Assembly: GCA_007125955.1 (NCBI GenBank)
Contig: SLCF01000002.1
Span: forward strand, 1 to 64,000
Length of the DNA stretch: 64,000 nt
Reading direction: 5' to 3'
Source of the DNA: Bacteroidales bacterium
Lineage (GTDB): Bacteria; Bacteroidota; Bacteroidia; Bacteroidales; PUMT01
In this document: piece after piece, positions 50,705 to 60,110 of the stretch
How positions within the stretch are numbered: the stretch's first letter is position 1
How the letters are laid out: the number at the start of each line of letters is the position of its first letter
Translations under genes and position numbers: made by a program
The notes under the pieces: model-generated
Databases searched by the model: none
The model's input: the letters and a program-made list of their open reading frames with translations, nothing else
Told to the model about the DNA's origin: nothing

Positions 50705-51256
50705 TTACCAGTTTACAAAAGCATAATTGAAAATATCCTGTATCAGTTCGTCAATTATCTTTTCCACCAGTTGTTCCTCTACTGCATCCAGGCCTGTTGC
50801 AGCATCGTAGTCTGCATGCCTTGTAAATGTTCTTTCAAAATCCTGTTCAGAGTCAACGGAATTGGTAAACCGCACCCTTACCGAGATGGTCAGTCTTTCC
50901 ATTGAAGCCCTCTCGTCGGCACCGACAGAAACCGGAGCAGTCCTGTAATCGGTTATTTCACCATCAAAATTGACATCTCCGATATCATTTACAAGGGTTA
51001 GCCTTGTTCTTCCCTCAAACACATCCTGCATAGTTTCGGTCAGATCCTGACTGAGATTGGGAATGCTGGTCGGTGCATTGTTCTGAAAATACTGCACAGA
51101 GATTGTTTCCAGTCTGGGTGAAATAGATGCCCCGGTAAAAGAGTAATTTACCGAACACCCTGCAAAAATCAACAGGAACAGTCCCGTTACAATTAATCCT
51201 GTATTGCGGGCTATCCGGACTTTTTTTGTTCTCAATGTAAACCTTTCCAGTGACAT
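50705..51256 (-). CDS. lptE: LPS-assembly lipoprotein LptE-like
   Basis: Start near ATG 51256 (MSLERFTLRTKK..); lipobox LIFAGC; SVNYSFTGASISPRLETISVQYFQNNAPTSIPNLSQDLTETMQD typical of the Bacteroidetes LptE family. Confidence 0.85.
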   Translation of the reverse strand: MSLERFTLRTKKVRIARNTGLIVTGLFLLIFAGCSVNYSFTGASISPRLETISVQYFQNNAPTSIPNLSQDLTETMQDVFEGRTRLTLVNDIGDVNFDGEITDYRTAPVSVGADERASMERLTISVRVRFTNSVDSEQDFERTFTRHADYDAATGLDAVEEQLVEKIIDELIQDIFNYAFVNW

Positions 51257-51263
51257 AATAATT

Positions 51264-52487
51264 TTATTCAATGTTATACTGCCTGATTTTCCGGTAAAGA
51301 GTACGTTCTGAAATCCCAAGCTCTTCAGCTGCATGCTTTCGCCTGCCGTTGAATTTCTGCAAAGCCTTTTTAATCATCTCCATTTCTTTCTCCTGAAGCG
51401 AAAGCGATTCTTCCACAAGCTCCTCAGTATCTTCTATATTAGACTGTTCATGGTGTTTTGCTTCAAAATCCCCGTTGCCTGCCTGATCGTAAGGCTCATA
51501 TGAAGAAGGATAAAGCCTTTTCAACAGCTTGGTATTGTTTTCAAATTCGGGATCTTCGGGATTTTTCCTTATAATGTCAAATACCAGTTTTTTCAGATCA
51601 CTCATGTCATTTTTCATGTCAAAGAGTATCTTATAGAGGATCTCCCTGTCCGATGCAAAAGCCCTGTCATCACTGCCCCTAATTATTGCAGGCAATTTTT
51701 TATCCATATAGTCCGGAAGGTATTTGCGCAAAGTTTCGGGATCAATTTCCCTGTTCTTTTCAATTATTGAGAGCTGCTCAGTAATATTTTTCAGTTGCCT
51801 TATATTCCCCGGCCATTCAAAATTTTCAAGCATATTAAGCGCTTCGGTTGTCAGGCTTATTTCCGGCATACGGTAACGTTCTGCAAAATCGAGTGAGAAC
51901 CTGCGGAAGAGCAAAATTATATCCTCTTTCCTTTCACGCAGGGGTGGAATAAGTACAGGAACGGTATTAAGCCGGTAATAGAGATCCTCCCGGAACTTGT
52001 TTTCAGCTATCGAATCAATAATATTCACATTTGTTGCAGCAATTACCCTTACATCGGTTTTATGGACTTTTGAAGAACCCACTTTTATATATTCACCTGA
52101 CTCCAGAACACGTAAAAGCCTTACCTGGGTTGCAAGAGGCAACTCCGATACCTCGTCGAGAAAAATTGTGCCTTTGTCAGCCACTTCAAAATAGCCTTTT
52201 CTGCTTTCATGCGCTCCTGTGAAAGAGCCTTTTTCGTGTCCGAACAATTCAGAATCTATCGTACCTTCAGGGATTGCACCACAGTTAACCGCTATATAAG
52301 GTCCGTGTTTCCTGGCACTGAACTGATGTATAATCTGCGGGAACACCTCTTTACCGGTGCCGCTTTCACCTGATATAAGCACCGACAAATCGGTAGGAGC
52401 AACCCTGTATGCAACTTCGATAGCCCTGTTCAACCCGAGTGAGTTGCCGATTATCCCGAATCTCCTTTTTATTGCCTGAATATCCAT
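51264..52487 (-). CDS. Sigma-54-dependent transcriptional activator (AAA+ and Fis-type HTH, no receiver domain)
   Basis: ISGESGTGKEVFPQIIH Walker A; GSFTGA loop; GTIFLDEVSELPL Walker B; C-terminal RRKHAAEELGISERTLYRKIRQYNI. Confidence 0.95.
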   Translation of the reverse strand: MDIQAIKRRFGIIGNSLGLNRAIEVAYRVAPTDLSVLISGESGTGKEVFPQIIHQFSARKHGPYIAVNCGAIPEGTIDSELFGHEKGSFTGAHESRKGYFEVADKGTIFLDEVSELPLATQVRLLRVLESGEYIKVGSSKVHKTDVRVIAATNVNIIDSIAENKFREDLYYRLNTVPVLIPPLRERKEDIILLFRRFSLDFAERYRMPEISLTTEALNMLENFEWPGNIRQLKNITEQLSIIEKNREIDPETLRKYLPDYMDKKLPAIIRGSDDRAFASDREILYKILFDMKNDMSDLKKLVFDIIRKNPEDPEFENNTKLLKRLYPSSYEPYDQAGNGDFEAKHHEQSNIEDTEELVEESLSLQEKEMEMIKKALQKFNGRRKHAAEELGISERTLYRKIRQYNIE

Positions 52488-52630
52488 TATAGTCAGATAT
52501 TTAATTACTCCTGTGTCTCTTTACGTTTATATTTCAAGTTTGAAACGTATGACAAAATTACAATTTAAATGGTTTTTTATTTATTTTACATGGTTAAAAT
52601 ATCAGATATTTATCTGCAAATCTCATAAAT

Positions 52631-53371
52631 ATGTTCATAGCAGGCATCATACCGGCACGTTTCGCATCCACCAGGCTTCCCGGAAAACCCCTTGCTATTA
52701 TCAAAGGCGAACCGATGATACGCCATGTATATGAACGTTCAATTGAAGCCCTGGATTATGTAGTTGTTGCAACTGACGACCGGCGAATAAAAGAAGCCGT
52801 TGAGCAGTTCGGGGGCAGGGTGGCAATGACCTCTGCCGGTCACAGAAGCGGAACTGACAGATGTGCAGAAGCTGCTGCAAAGATCAGTGGACCAGGAGGA
52901 GTTATCCCCGACGTAATAATCAATATCCAGGGCGACGAACCATTTGTCAGACCGGAACAGATCAGTCAGCTTGCTGAAGCTTTCAATGATCCTGCCGCAG
53001 AGATTGCAACCCTCATAAGGCTTGTCAAAAACAGTGATGATCTCTTCAATCCCGGCCTGCCGAAAGTGGTCTTCAACCTGCAAAAGGAGGCTCTCTATTT
53101 CAGCCGGTGGCCCCTGCCATATCTAAGGGATAAAGATGAAAACTCCTGGATTGAAAATTTCAACTTTTACAGGCATCTTGGCATGTACGGATACCGCACA
53201 AAAACCCTCATGAAGCTTGCAGATCTTCCGGCCTCCCCACTTGAATCGGCCGAATCGCTTGAACAAAACAGGTGGCTGGAGAACGGCTTTAACATTAAGG
53301 TTATTGCAACAGAATATGAATCTCTTTCGGTCGATACACCTGATGACCTGAAGAAGGCAAATGAGATGTGA
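52631..53371 (+). CDS. kdsB: 3-deoxy-manno-octulosonate cytidylyltransferase
   Basis: GIIPARFASTRLPGKPLAIIKGEPMIRHVYERS; INIQGDEPFVRPEQI; VDTPDDL. Confidence 0.96.
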   Translation: MFIAGIIPARFASTRLPGKPLAIIKGEPMIRHVYERSIEALDYVVVATDDRRIKEAVEQFGGRVAMTSAGHRSGTDRCAEAAAKISGPGGVIPDVIINIQGDEPFVRPEQISQLAEAFNDPAAEIATLIRLVKNSDDLFNPGLPKVVFNLQKEALYFSRWPLPYLRDKDENSWIENFNFYRHLGMYGYRTKTLMKLADLPASPLESAESLEQNRWLENGFNIKVIATEYESLSVDTPDDLKKANEM

Positions 53372-53401
53372 AATAGTGACTTACTTAACTGCTAAAAGCT
53401 T

Positions 53402-54394
53402 TTAAATGCCGGAAAGAGCTTTCAGCTCATCAGTGAAATCGATGAAAGGATATTTTTTTTCAAGTTCCATAATCTGCCTTTCAATCTGCTGCAGAAAATC
53501 CCTGTAACTTTCCGAAGAAGGGTCAAAGGGCTTGTGCCCCAGTCCCTGGAGTATTTTCTCTACTTCCCTCATAACCAGGTGGGCTTCATGCAATATGAAT
53601 GTTGTTGAAAATTTTTCCCAGATATATTCAATGGCCTGGGAATTAATATGTAACATATCTTTTTCATAAAACCTGTAATCTCTCAGGTCATCCATCACTA
53701 TCTCATAAGCAGGGAAATACTGTACAAATCCAAACATTTCAATCAGTTTCTGCACTGCAAGTATAAGAACCGATTTGCTTACCTGGTTGCCGGCAGGGCC
53801 GTCTTTCCAGTGTCTTACGGGGCTTACTGTCAGTACAATATTAATCCCCGGGTTGAATAACCTTAACTTCTCAAAGAGCTTTTTGTACCTCTCAACAATT
53901 TCCTCAATTGATAAGAGGTAACGGTCGAAATTCTTTGCAGGGAGCTTGTGGCAGTTGGAGACAACCTCTCCTGTTTCCCTGAACTCATAAACCCTTGCCG
54001 TCCCAAAAGTGATAAAGAGGTAACCCGACTTTTTCAGTGCTTCCGACCCCTTTTCTGTTGATCTGTTTATTCTCTCCAGGCACTTATCCGCGTCAGTTGA
54101 AGAAAAAGATGTGTGGTGGTTAAAGCTGTACCAGCGACCGTTATGATAATTGAGATGGTCTTTGGTGAAAAACCTTTTCTCCAAAAGTATCCGAAGACTG
54201 TTCCCGACCGATACCGGGTTATATATTACCCCGAACGGGTTAACTTCCGCAGGGAATTTCATCCGCTTCATCTTTCCGCCTATGTTCTCGGCAAAACATG
54301 AGCCCATCCAAAGAGTTGTATCTTCGTAACCGGTTTTTATTCTGTCATCCTGCTGTGGTACATCCACTATAGTTCTGAATGATGCCATCTTCAC
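53402..54394 (-). CDS. GSCFA domain-containing protein
   Basis: LWMGSCFAENIGGKMKRMKF; FITFGTARVYEF; LTVSPVRHWKDG (SGNH-like). Confidence 0.92.
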   Translation of the reverse strand: MKMASFRTIVDVPQQDDRIKTGYEDTTLWMGSCFAENIGGKMKRMKFPAEVNPFGVIYNPVSVGNSLRILLEKRFFTKDHLNYHNGRWYSFNHHTSFSSTDADKCLERINRSTEKGSEALKKSGYLFITFGTARVYEFRETGEVVSNCHKLPAKNFDRYLLSIEEIVERYKKLFEKLRLFNPGINIVLTVSPVRHWKDGPAGNQVSKSVLILAVQKLIEMFGFVQYFPAYEIVMDDLRDYRFYEKDMLHINSQAIEYIWEKFSTTFILHEAHLVMREVEKILQGLGHKPFDPSSESYRDFLQQIERQIMELEKKYPFIDFTDELKALSGI

Positions 54395-54473
54395 GATAGA
54401 TTTAAAAGAGTGAAAAATTTTCTTAAATTAAGGTTTTTTTCCGGTAAAAATATAAACAAAACAATGTCTGAAA

Positions 54474-54884
54474 ATGCAAAAAACAATAAAGATCAAAACA
54501 GTCAACCATAACGGTCTGTATGATATAACGGAACAGGTCGCTGAAATAGTGGGACGCAGCGGTGTAAATTCCGGAATCGTATCTGTATACGCACAGGGAG
54601 CAACTGCAGCTGTAATGATCCAGGAGAGCTGGGATAACTCAATTCAGAACGACGTGATAAACCTTTTGAACAAACTTATTCCAAAAGGTGTATGGGAGCA
54701 TGATTTACAGGATAATAATGGCGATTCCCACCTTAAAGCCGGGATTGTGGGACCTTCGGAAACCGTTCCCGTTATAGGAGGCAAACCCGGACTGTCAACA
54801 TGGCAGAACATCTTTTTTTGCGAATTTGACGGACCGAGGGAGGTTAGGAATATTGCAGTGACAGTAATAGGCGACAGGAATTAA
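54474..54884 (+). CDS. YjbQ family protein (secondary thiamine-phosphate synthase-like)
   Basis: 136 aa; GIVSVYAQGATAAVMIQES; VWEHDLQDNNGDSHLKAGIVGPSETVPVIGGKPGLSTWQNIFFCEFDGPR. Confidence 0.92.
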   Translation: MQKTIKIKTVNHNGLYDITEQVAEIVGRSGVNSGIVSVYAQGATAAVMIQESWDNSIQNDVINLLNKLIPKGVWEHDLQDNNGDSHLKAGIVGPSETVPVIGGKPGLSTWQNIFFCEFDGPREVRNIAVTVIGDRN

Positions 54885-54962
54885 ACTTTCACCGGTTATA
54901 CGGGTAAGATACGGCAGATTCCTTCTCTGATAAGACCGGCGGAATTTCATCTATACCGCATT

Positions 54963-55895
54963 TCAGCTTTTCAGGAACTCCAGGTTTCTTTTTACCATTT
55001 TGAATCCGCTCCTGCCTATAACCGACCTGCCGAAAATCCGGCTGAACATTTCCTTCTCCATGTTTTGCCACTCACCTGCACTAAGTTTAAGCATTTCCGG
55101 GTGCGGTTTTAACAGAGGCTCGCTATGAGGCACACAATTTCTGTTATAAGGGCATACATCCTGGCATATGTCGCATCCGTAAACCCTGTTCTGCATACTG
55201 CCTTTCATTTTTTCAGGAAGAGCTCCCTTGTGCTGCGTTGTCAGATATGATATGCATTTCCTGGCATCAAGCAGATACGGGGCTGTAAGGGCACCGGTGG
55301 GACAGGCATCAATGCACAGCCGGCAATCCCCGCATTTATTCTCATCAAACGGCTTGTCCGGTGGAAGTTCAATATCTGCAACAATCTCTCCTATAAAAAA
55401 AAAGGAGCCCTTTTCGTTGGCTATCAAACAGTTGTTTTTGCCAATCCACCCAAGACCTGAACGAACAGCCCACGCCCTGTCAAGAACCGGGGCTGAATCG
55501 ACAAATCCCCTGCCCTTTGTATTTCCGGCAGCTTTATTGATAATTTCAAGCAGGCGGTTGAGTTTATGTTTTATAACAAAATGGTAATCGCTCCCGTAAG
55601 CATACTTTGCAACAACAGGAGCCAGGGTATCCTTCTGAAAATCTCCGGGAAAATAGTTGTGTAATACGGAAATAACGCTTTTTGCACCTTCAAACAACCT
55701 GCGGGGATCAGCCCTTTTTTCAAAGTTTTTTTCCATGTATTGCATTCCTGCATGCATGCCGGAGGAGAGCCATTGTTCGAGCCGCTTAGCCTCATCTTCC
55801 AGAAAAGATGCACGGGAAATACCGCATGCAGTGAAACCCAGTTCAATTGCAGCAGCTTTGATTAACCCTGCTATTTTTTTATTGTTCGGGATCAT
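54963..55895 (-). CDS. queG: Epoxyqueuosine reductase
   Basis: DSAPVLDRAWAVRSGLGWIGKN; CGDCRLCIDACPTGAL and CDICQDVCPYN 4Fe-4S motifs. Confidence 0.95.
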   Translation of the reverse strand: MIPNNKKIAGLIKAAAIELGFTACGISRASFLEDEAKRLEQWLSSGMHAGMQYMEKNFEKRADPRRLFEGAKSVISVLHNYFPGDFQKDTLAPVVAKYAYGSDYHFVIKHKLNRLLEIINKAAGNTKGRGFVDSAPVLDRAWAVRSGLGWIGKNNCLIANEKGSFFFIGEIVADIELPPDKPFDENKCGDCRLCIDACPTGALTAPYLLDARKCISYLTTQHKGALPEKMKGSMQNRVYGCDICQDVCPYNRNCVPHSEPLLKPHPEMLKLSAGEWQNMEKEMFSRIFGRSVIGRSGFKMVKRNLEFLKS

Positions 55896-55913
55896 CCGGC
55901 TCAGGAGTGATAA

Positions 55914-56237
55914 TCACATAAGTCCCAGCTCAAGCCTGGCCTCATCGCTCAACATGCTCTTGTCCCACGGTGGATCGAACACCACTTCTATTTCCAGCTC
56001 CTCAACACCCGGAATTTCCCTCAGCTTTTCATCTATTTCTTCAACCAGCTGGTCAGCCATCGGACAATTGGGTGCAGTAAGGGTCATAACCAGTTTAACC
56101 CTCTTACGGTCATCAATATTGATCTCATAAATGAGCCCGAGATCATATATATTTACAGGCAGTTCAGGATCGTAGATCTCTTTCAGCGTTTCGACTATGA
56201 TTCTTTCAGTTTCCTTATTCCTGTCTTTTTCATCCAT
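55914..56237 (-). CDS. DUF59/MIP18-family Fe-S assembly protein (SufT-like)
   Basis: Start near ATG 56237 (MDEKDRNKETERI..); DPELPVNIYDLGLIYEI; MTLTAPNCPMADQL; in the suf operon. Confidence 0.9.
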   Translation of the reverse strand: MDEKDRNKETERIIVETLKEIYDPELPVNIYDLGLIYEINIDDRKRVKLVMTLTAPNCPMADQLVEEIDEKLREIPGVEELEIEVVFDPPWDKSMLSDEARLELGLM

Positions 56238-56241
56238 ATCA

Positions 56242-56673
56242 TTATCCCTTTTTCTGTTCCTTCGTCTTATAGGCAAGGGCATACATTTTCATCTGCTTAA
56301 CCATGGAAACAAGTCCGTTAGACCTTGTGGGGGAAAGATTCTCCTTCAGCCCGGTTTGGTCAATGAAAAAGAGATCGGAATTAACCAGCTCTTCCGGGGT
56401 GCGTCCGGACATAACCCTTATCAGAAGGGATATAATCCCCTTTGTAATTACCGCATCACTGTCAGCCGAAAAATAGATCTTGCCGTCACGGTATTCAGCA
56501 TGAAGCCAGACCTTTGACTGGCAACCTTTTATCAGGTTTTCACTTGTCTTGTATTTATCCTCTATTGGCGGAAGGTCTTTGCTCAGCTCAATCAGATGGT
56601 TGTATTTATCTATCCAGTCTTCAAAAATGTTGAACTCCTCAATTATCTCTTTCTGAACCTTTTCAATTGACAT
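56242..56673 (-). CDS. sufE: Cysteine desulfuration protein SufE
   Basis: DKYKTSENLIKGCQSKVWLHAEYRDGKIYFSADSDAVITKGIISLLIRVMSGRTPEE. Confidence 0.95.
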   Translation of the reverse strand: MSIEKVQKEIIEEFNIFEDWIDKYNHLIELSKDLPPIEDKYKTSENLIKGCQSKVWLHAEYRDGKIYFSADSDAVITKGIISLLIRVMSGRTPEELVNSDLFFIDQTGLKENLSPTRSNGLVSMVKQMKMYALAYKTKEQKKG

Positions 56674-56720
56674 AACAACTCTTTTTCATTAAAACTGTCT
56701 CCGGATGTCACTTTTGCATT

Positions 56721-57941
56721 TTAATTAAACATCTCTTTTACCTTAATAACGGCATCGTAAAGTGTATCTATCTCTCTTTTTGTATTATAGAACACAAGCG
56801 ATGCCCTTATTGTTCCGCGAACCCCGAAGAAGTCCATTACAGGCTCGGCACAATGGCTGCCTGTGCGGACGGCAACGCCCATCTTGTCGATAACCATTCC
56901 TGCATCATATGGGTGGATATTTTCAATCATAAATGATATAACGCTCGTTCTTTTCCTCGGGGTGCCAATCAGGCGCAAACCATCTATTTGCATGAGTTTT
57001 GATACAGCATATTCTGTAAGTTCCTTCTCATACCCGGCAATATTTTCCAGTCCCGTCTTCCCTACATAATCAAGCGCCGCAGCCATGGCAATTGCTCCGG
57101 TATAATTGGGAGTGCCGGCTTCAAACTTGAAAGGAAGCTTGTTGTAGGTTGTTTTCTGAAAGGTGACGTTACTTATCATTTCTCCTCCCCCCTGCCAGGG
57201 TACCATCCTGTCAAGCCACTTCTCCTTTCCGTAAAGAACCCCGGTTCCGGTTGGGCCGTAAATCTTATGTCCGGAAAAAGCGAAGAAATCGGCATCAATT
57301 TTTTGCACATCTATCTTTTCGTGCTGAACAGATTGTGCTCCGTCAACAAGAACGGGTACATCCTGTTTGTGAGCTATCTCAATGATTCTTTCAACCGGAT
57401 TGCGCGTCCCAATGGCATTGGAAACATGAACTACAGCTACCAGGCGGGTTTTGGGCCCGATAAGTTTTTCATACTCCTCCATTATCAGCTCCCCGTCACC
57501 GTTAATTGGTATTACTTTCAGGACTGCATTTTTCCTTTCGCACAACATCTGCCAGGGGACAATATTTGAGTGGTGTTCCATTGCAGAGACTATTATTTCG
57601 TCTCCTTCTCCTACAAAACTTTCACCGAAGGAGAAAGCAACCAGGTTGACAGAACCGGTTGTCCCTGAAGTGAATATTACCTCGTGTGAATGGTTTGCAT
57701 TGATAAAGCTGGCAACCTTTTCCCTGGCATTTTCATACTCTCCGGTACACAGGTCGCTTAAATGGTGTACTCCCCTGTGTATATTGCTGTTGATGGTTTT
57801 GTACACCCTCTCTATCTCTTCTATAACCTGAACCGGTTTTTGTGTTGTTGCGGCATTATCAAGGTAGACAAAAGGCTTGTCATATACTTTCCTGTGCAAT
57901 ACAGGGAAGTCGTTTCTTATTTTTTCAACATCAAATTTCAA
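56721..57941 (-). CDS. sufS: Cysteine desulfurase SufS
   Basis: FVYLDNAATTQKPVQVI; FFAFSGHKIYGPTGTGVLYGK (PLP Lys); RTGSHCAEPVMDFFGV (active Cys). Confidence 0.97.
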   Translation of the reverse strand: MKFDVEKIRNDFPVLHRKVYDKPFVYLDNAATTQKPVQVIEEIERVYKTINSNIHRGVHHLSDLCTGEYENAREKVASFINANHSHEVIFTSGTTGSVNLVAFSFGESFVGEGDEIIVSAMEHHSNIVPWQMLCERKNAVLKVIPINGDGELIMEEYEKLIGPKTRLVAVVHVSNAIGTRNPVERIIEIAHKQDVPVLVDGAQSVQHEKIDVQKIDADFFAFSGHKIYGPTGTGVLYGKEKWLDRMVPWQGGGEMISNVTFQKTTYNKLPFKFEAGTPNYTGAIAMAAALDYVGKTGLENIAGYEKELTEYAVSKLMQIDGLRLIGTPRKRTSVISFMIENIHPYDAGMVIDKMGVAVRTGSHCAEPVMDFFGVRGTIRASLVFYNTKREIDTLYDAVIKVKEMFN

Positions 57942-57968
57942 AGCACCTGTTTTTTATTGTTAATGAAA

Positions 57969-59360
57969 CTAGCCACAGTTCATTGCGCAGTTGTTGCATC
58001 TTGAAAGCTCTCCGCGGAGACGTTTGTTTACCAGGTCGTCAATCCTTTTTCGCAGTGGCTTTACGTCAATACGCCCTATAACCTCGTAAGCAAATGCATA
58101 CATCATCATGAGGCGCGCCTCCCTTTCCGGTATGCCCCTTGAGCGCATGTAAAAGAGTGCGTTATCATCCAGCTGTCCCACAGTGGATCCGTGACTGCAT
58201 TTTACATCGTCGGCATATATCTCAAGCTGCGGACGTGAATTTATTCTGGCGTCATCTGTAAGGAGGATATTGTTGTTTGCCTGGTATGCATTGGTTTTCT
58301 GGGCGTTTTCCCTCACAAGGATTATCCCGTTGAAAGAGCCAGATGCCTGGTCATCCAAAACACCCTTGAACAGCTGGTTACTTTGGCACCCCGGCATGGC
58401 ATGGTCAATCCGGACAAAATTGTCAATATACTGCTTTTTGTCTGTCAGATAAAGCCCAAGAGCATTATTCTCACAGCCTTCCTCATCCAGTCTTGCAGAA
58501 ATATTATTTCTTATAAACCCTCCGTGAAGTGATATAGTGTTGGTAAACACACTGCTTTCCTTTTTCTGTTTAATAAATGTATGCGAAATCTGGGCAGATC
58601 CGTTATGTTCATTCTGGATCTTGGAAAGGCTAAAATTTGCCCCTGCAGCAGCATGTATTTCAGTTACACTGTTTGTCAGAAAACTGCTTGCAGAAAGGGT
58701 GTGGTCACATACAACCAACTTGGCACTGCTGTTCTCCTCTGCAATGATAAGACTCCTGTGCTGGGCCATCAGGTCGGTTTCATGTATCATTATGTTGACT
58801 ACCTGAAGAGGTTTTTTAAGAACTGCTCCTTCAGGCATGTAGATAAATACCCCGTCCTGGGAAAATGCCGTGTTCATTGCAACCAGTCCGTCATCACTCT
58901 CCCCTGCCATAGAATTGTAATACTTCCCCACGAGGTCGGGCATTTTGGCAGCAGCTTCAGCCATGCTGCCGGCAATTATGCCTCCTTCAAGCTCTATGAG
59001 AGGCTTTTTGGGATTGTAATATTTCCCGTTTACAAGAAGGATCAGGTTGGTGTCAAGATCGGGTATATCGCAATTGAAAATATCAAGTATATTAAAAGAG
59101 ACTTTGTTAACGCTGAAAGAGTGGGCAAGGTCTTTATCAAACAAGCTTTCAATCCGGGCATAACGGTAATCCTCGCTTTTATCCGAAGGCAGTCCCAGCT
59201 GCCGAAAATGCTCAAGGGCTTCCCCCCTGAACCTGTTCATAAGCGGCGCGGAACCGGAATCGATCCGGTCCCTGTTTTCCCGGAAAATAGTAATAAAATC
59301 ACCTTTTATATCCTTTTTATCCTTTACGGCACTCATGATTCGGCTTCCTCCTTTATCCAC
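57969..59360 (-). CDS. sufD: Fe-S cluster assembly protein SufD
   Basis: SFNGIILVRENAQKTNAYQANNNILLTDDARINSRPQLEIYADDVKCSHGSTVGQLD. Confidence 0.96.
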   Translation of the reverse strand: MDKGGSRIMSAVKDKKDIKGDFITIFRENRDRIDSGSAPLMNRFRGEALEHFRQLGLPSDKSEDYRYARIESLFDKDLAHSFSVNKVSFNILDIFNCDIPDLDTNLILLVNGKYYNPKKPLIELEGGIIAGSMAEAAAKMPDLVGKYYNSMAGESDDGLVAMNTAFSQDGVFIYMPEGAVLKKPLQVVNIMIHETDLMAQHRSLIIAEENSSAKLVVCDHTLSASSFLTNSVTEIHAAAGANFSLSKIQNEHNGSAQISHTFIKQKKESSVFTNTISLHGGFIRNNISARLDEEGCENNALGLYLTDKKQYIDNFVRIDHAMPGCQSNQLFKGVLDDQASGSFNGIILVRENAQKTNAYQANNNILLTDDARINSRPQLEIYADDVKCSHGSTVGQLDDNALFYMRSRGIPEREARLMMMYAFAYEVIGRIDVKPLRKRIDDLVNKRLRGELSRCNNCAMNCG

Positions 59361-60085
59361 TCGTAACCCTTCTCCTCAAGCAGCAGTGCCAGGTCTTTCC
59401 CGCCCGATTTCACAAGGCGTCCGTCGTACAGCACATGCACAAAATCCGGTATAATATAGTCGAGAAGGCGCTGGTAATGGGTAATTACAATACTTGCAGT
59501 CTCTTTTGACTTGAGTTGGTTCACACCATTGGCAACTATCCGCAGAGCATCGATATCAAGCCCCGAGTCGGTTTCATCTAATATTGCAAGCCTTGGTTCA
59601 AGCATGGCCATCTGGAAAATCTCGTTCTTCTTTTTTTCACCGCCGGAAAATCCTTCATTTACAGAACGGTTTGTAAGGGAGGAATGAATTTCAACCAGTT
59701 CCTTCTTTTCCCTCATCATCTTCAGAAAGTCGGAAGCCGACAACGGTTTCTGTCCCCTGTGTTTGCGGAGTTCGTTAACTGCGGTCTTCAGAAAGTTGAC
59801 CATGCTAACCCCCGGTATTTCAATAGGATATTGAAACCCGAGGAATAACCCTTCCTTTGCACGCTGTTCGGGAGATTTTTCCAGCAGGTCCTCTCCGTTA
59901 TATAAAACTTTTCCGCCTGTTACCCTGAACATGTCCCGTCCGGCAAGAACTGCTGCCAGTGTGCTTTTGCCCGATCCGTTGGGCCCCATTATTGCATGCA
60001 CCTCACCTGCTTTTACTTCAAGGTTGAGCCCCTTTATTATCTCCTGGTCTTCTATTTCTACCCTAAGGTCTTTTATCTTCAGCAT
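59333..60085 (-). CDS. sufC: Fe-S cluster assembly ATPase SufC
   Basis: Start near ATG 60085 (MLKIKDLRVEIE); MGPNGSGKSTLAAVLAGR; FSGGEKKKNEIFQMAMLEPRLAILDETDSGLDIDALR. Confidence 0.97.
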   Translation of the reverse strand: MLKIKDLRVEIEDQEIIKGLNLEVKAGEVHAIMGPNGSGKSTLAAVLAGRDMFRVTGGKVLYNGEDLLEKSPEQRAKEGLFLGFQYPIEIPGVSMVNFLKTAVNELRKHRGQKPLSASDFLKMMREKKELVEIHSSLTNRSVNEGFSGGEKKKNEIFQMAMLEPRLAILDETDSGLDIDALRIVANGVNQLKSKETASIVITHYQRLLDYIIPDFVHVLYDGRLVKSGGKDLALLLEEKGYEWIKEEAES

Positions 60086-60110
60086 ATTTGCAATTTTATC
60101 TTTATTGATT

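Noticed and set aside
58581-59366. 261-aa + strand ORF opposite sufD
   Set aside because: Antisense to sufD; no recognisable protein features.
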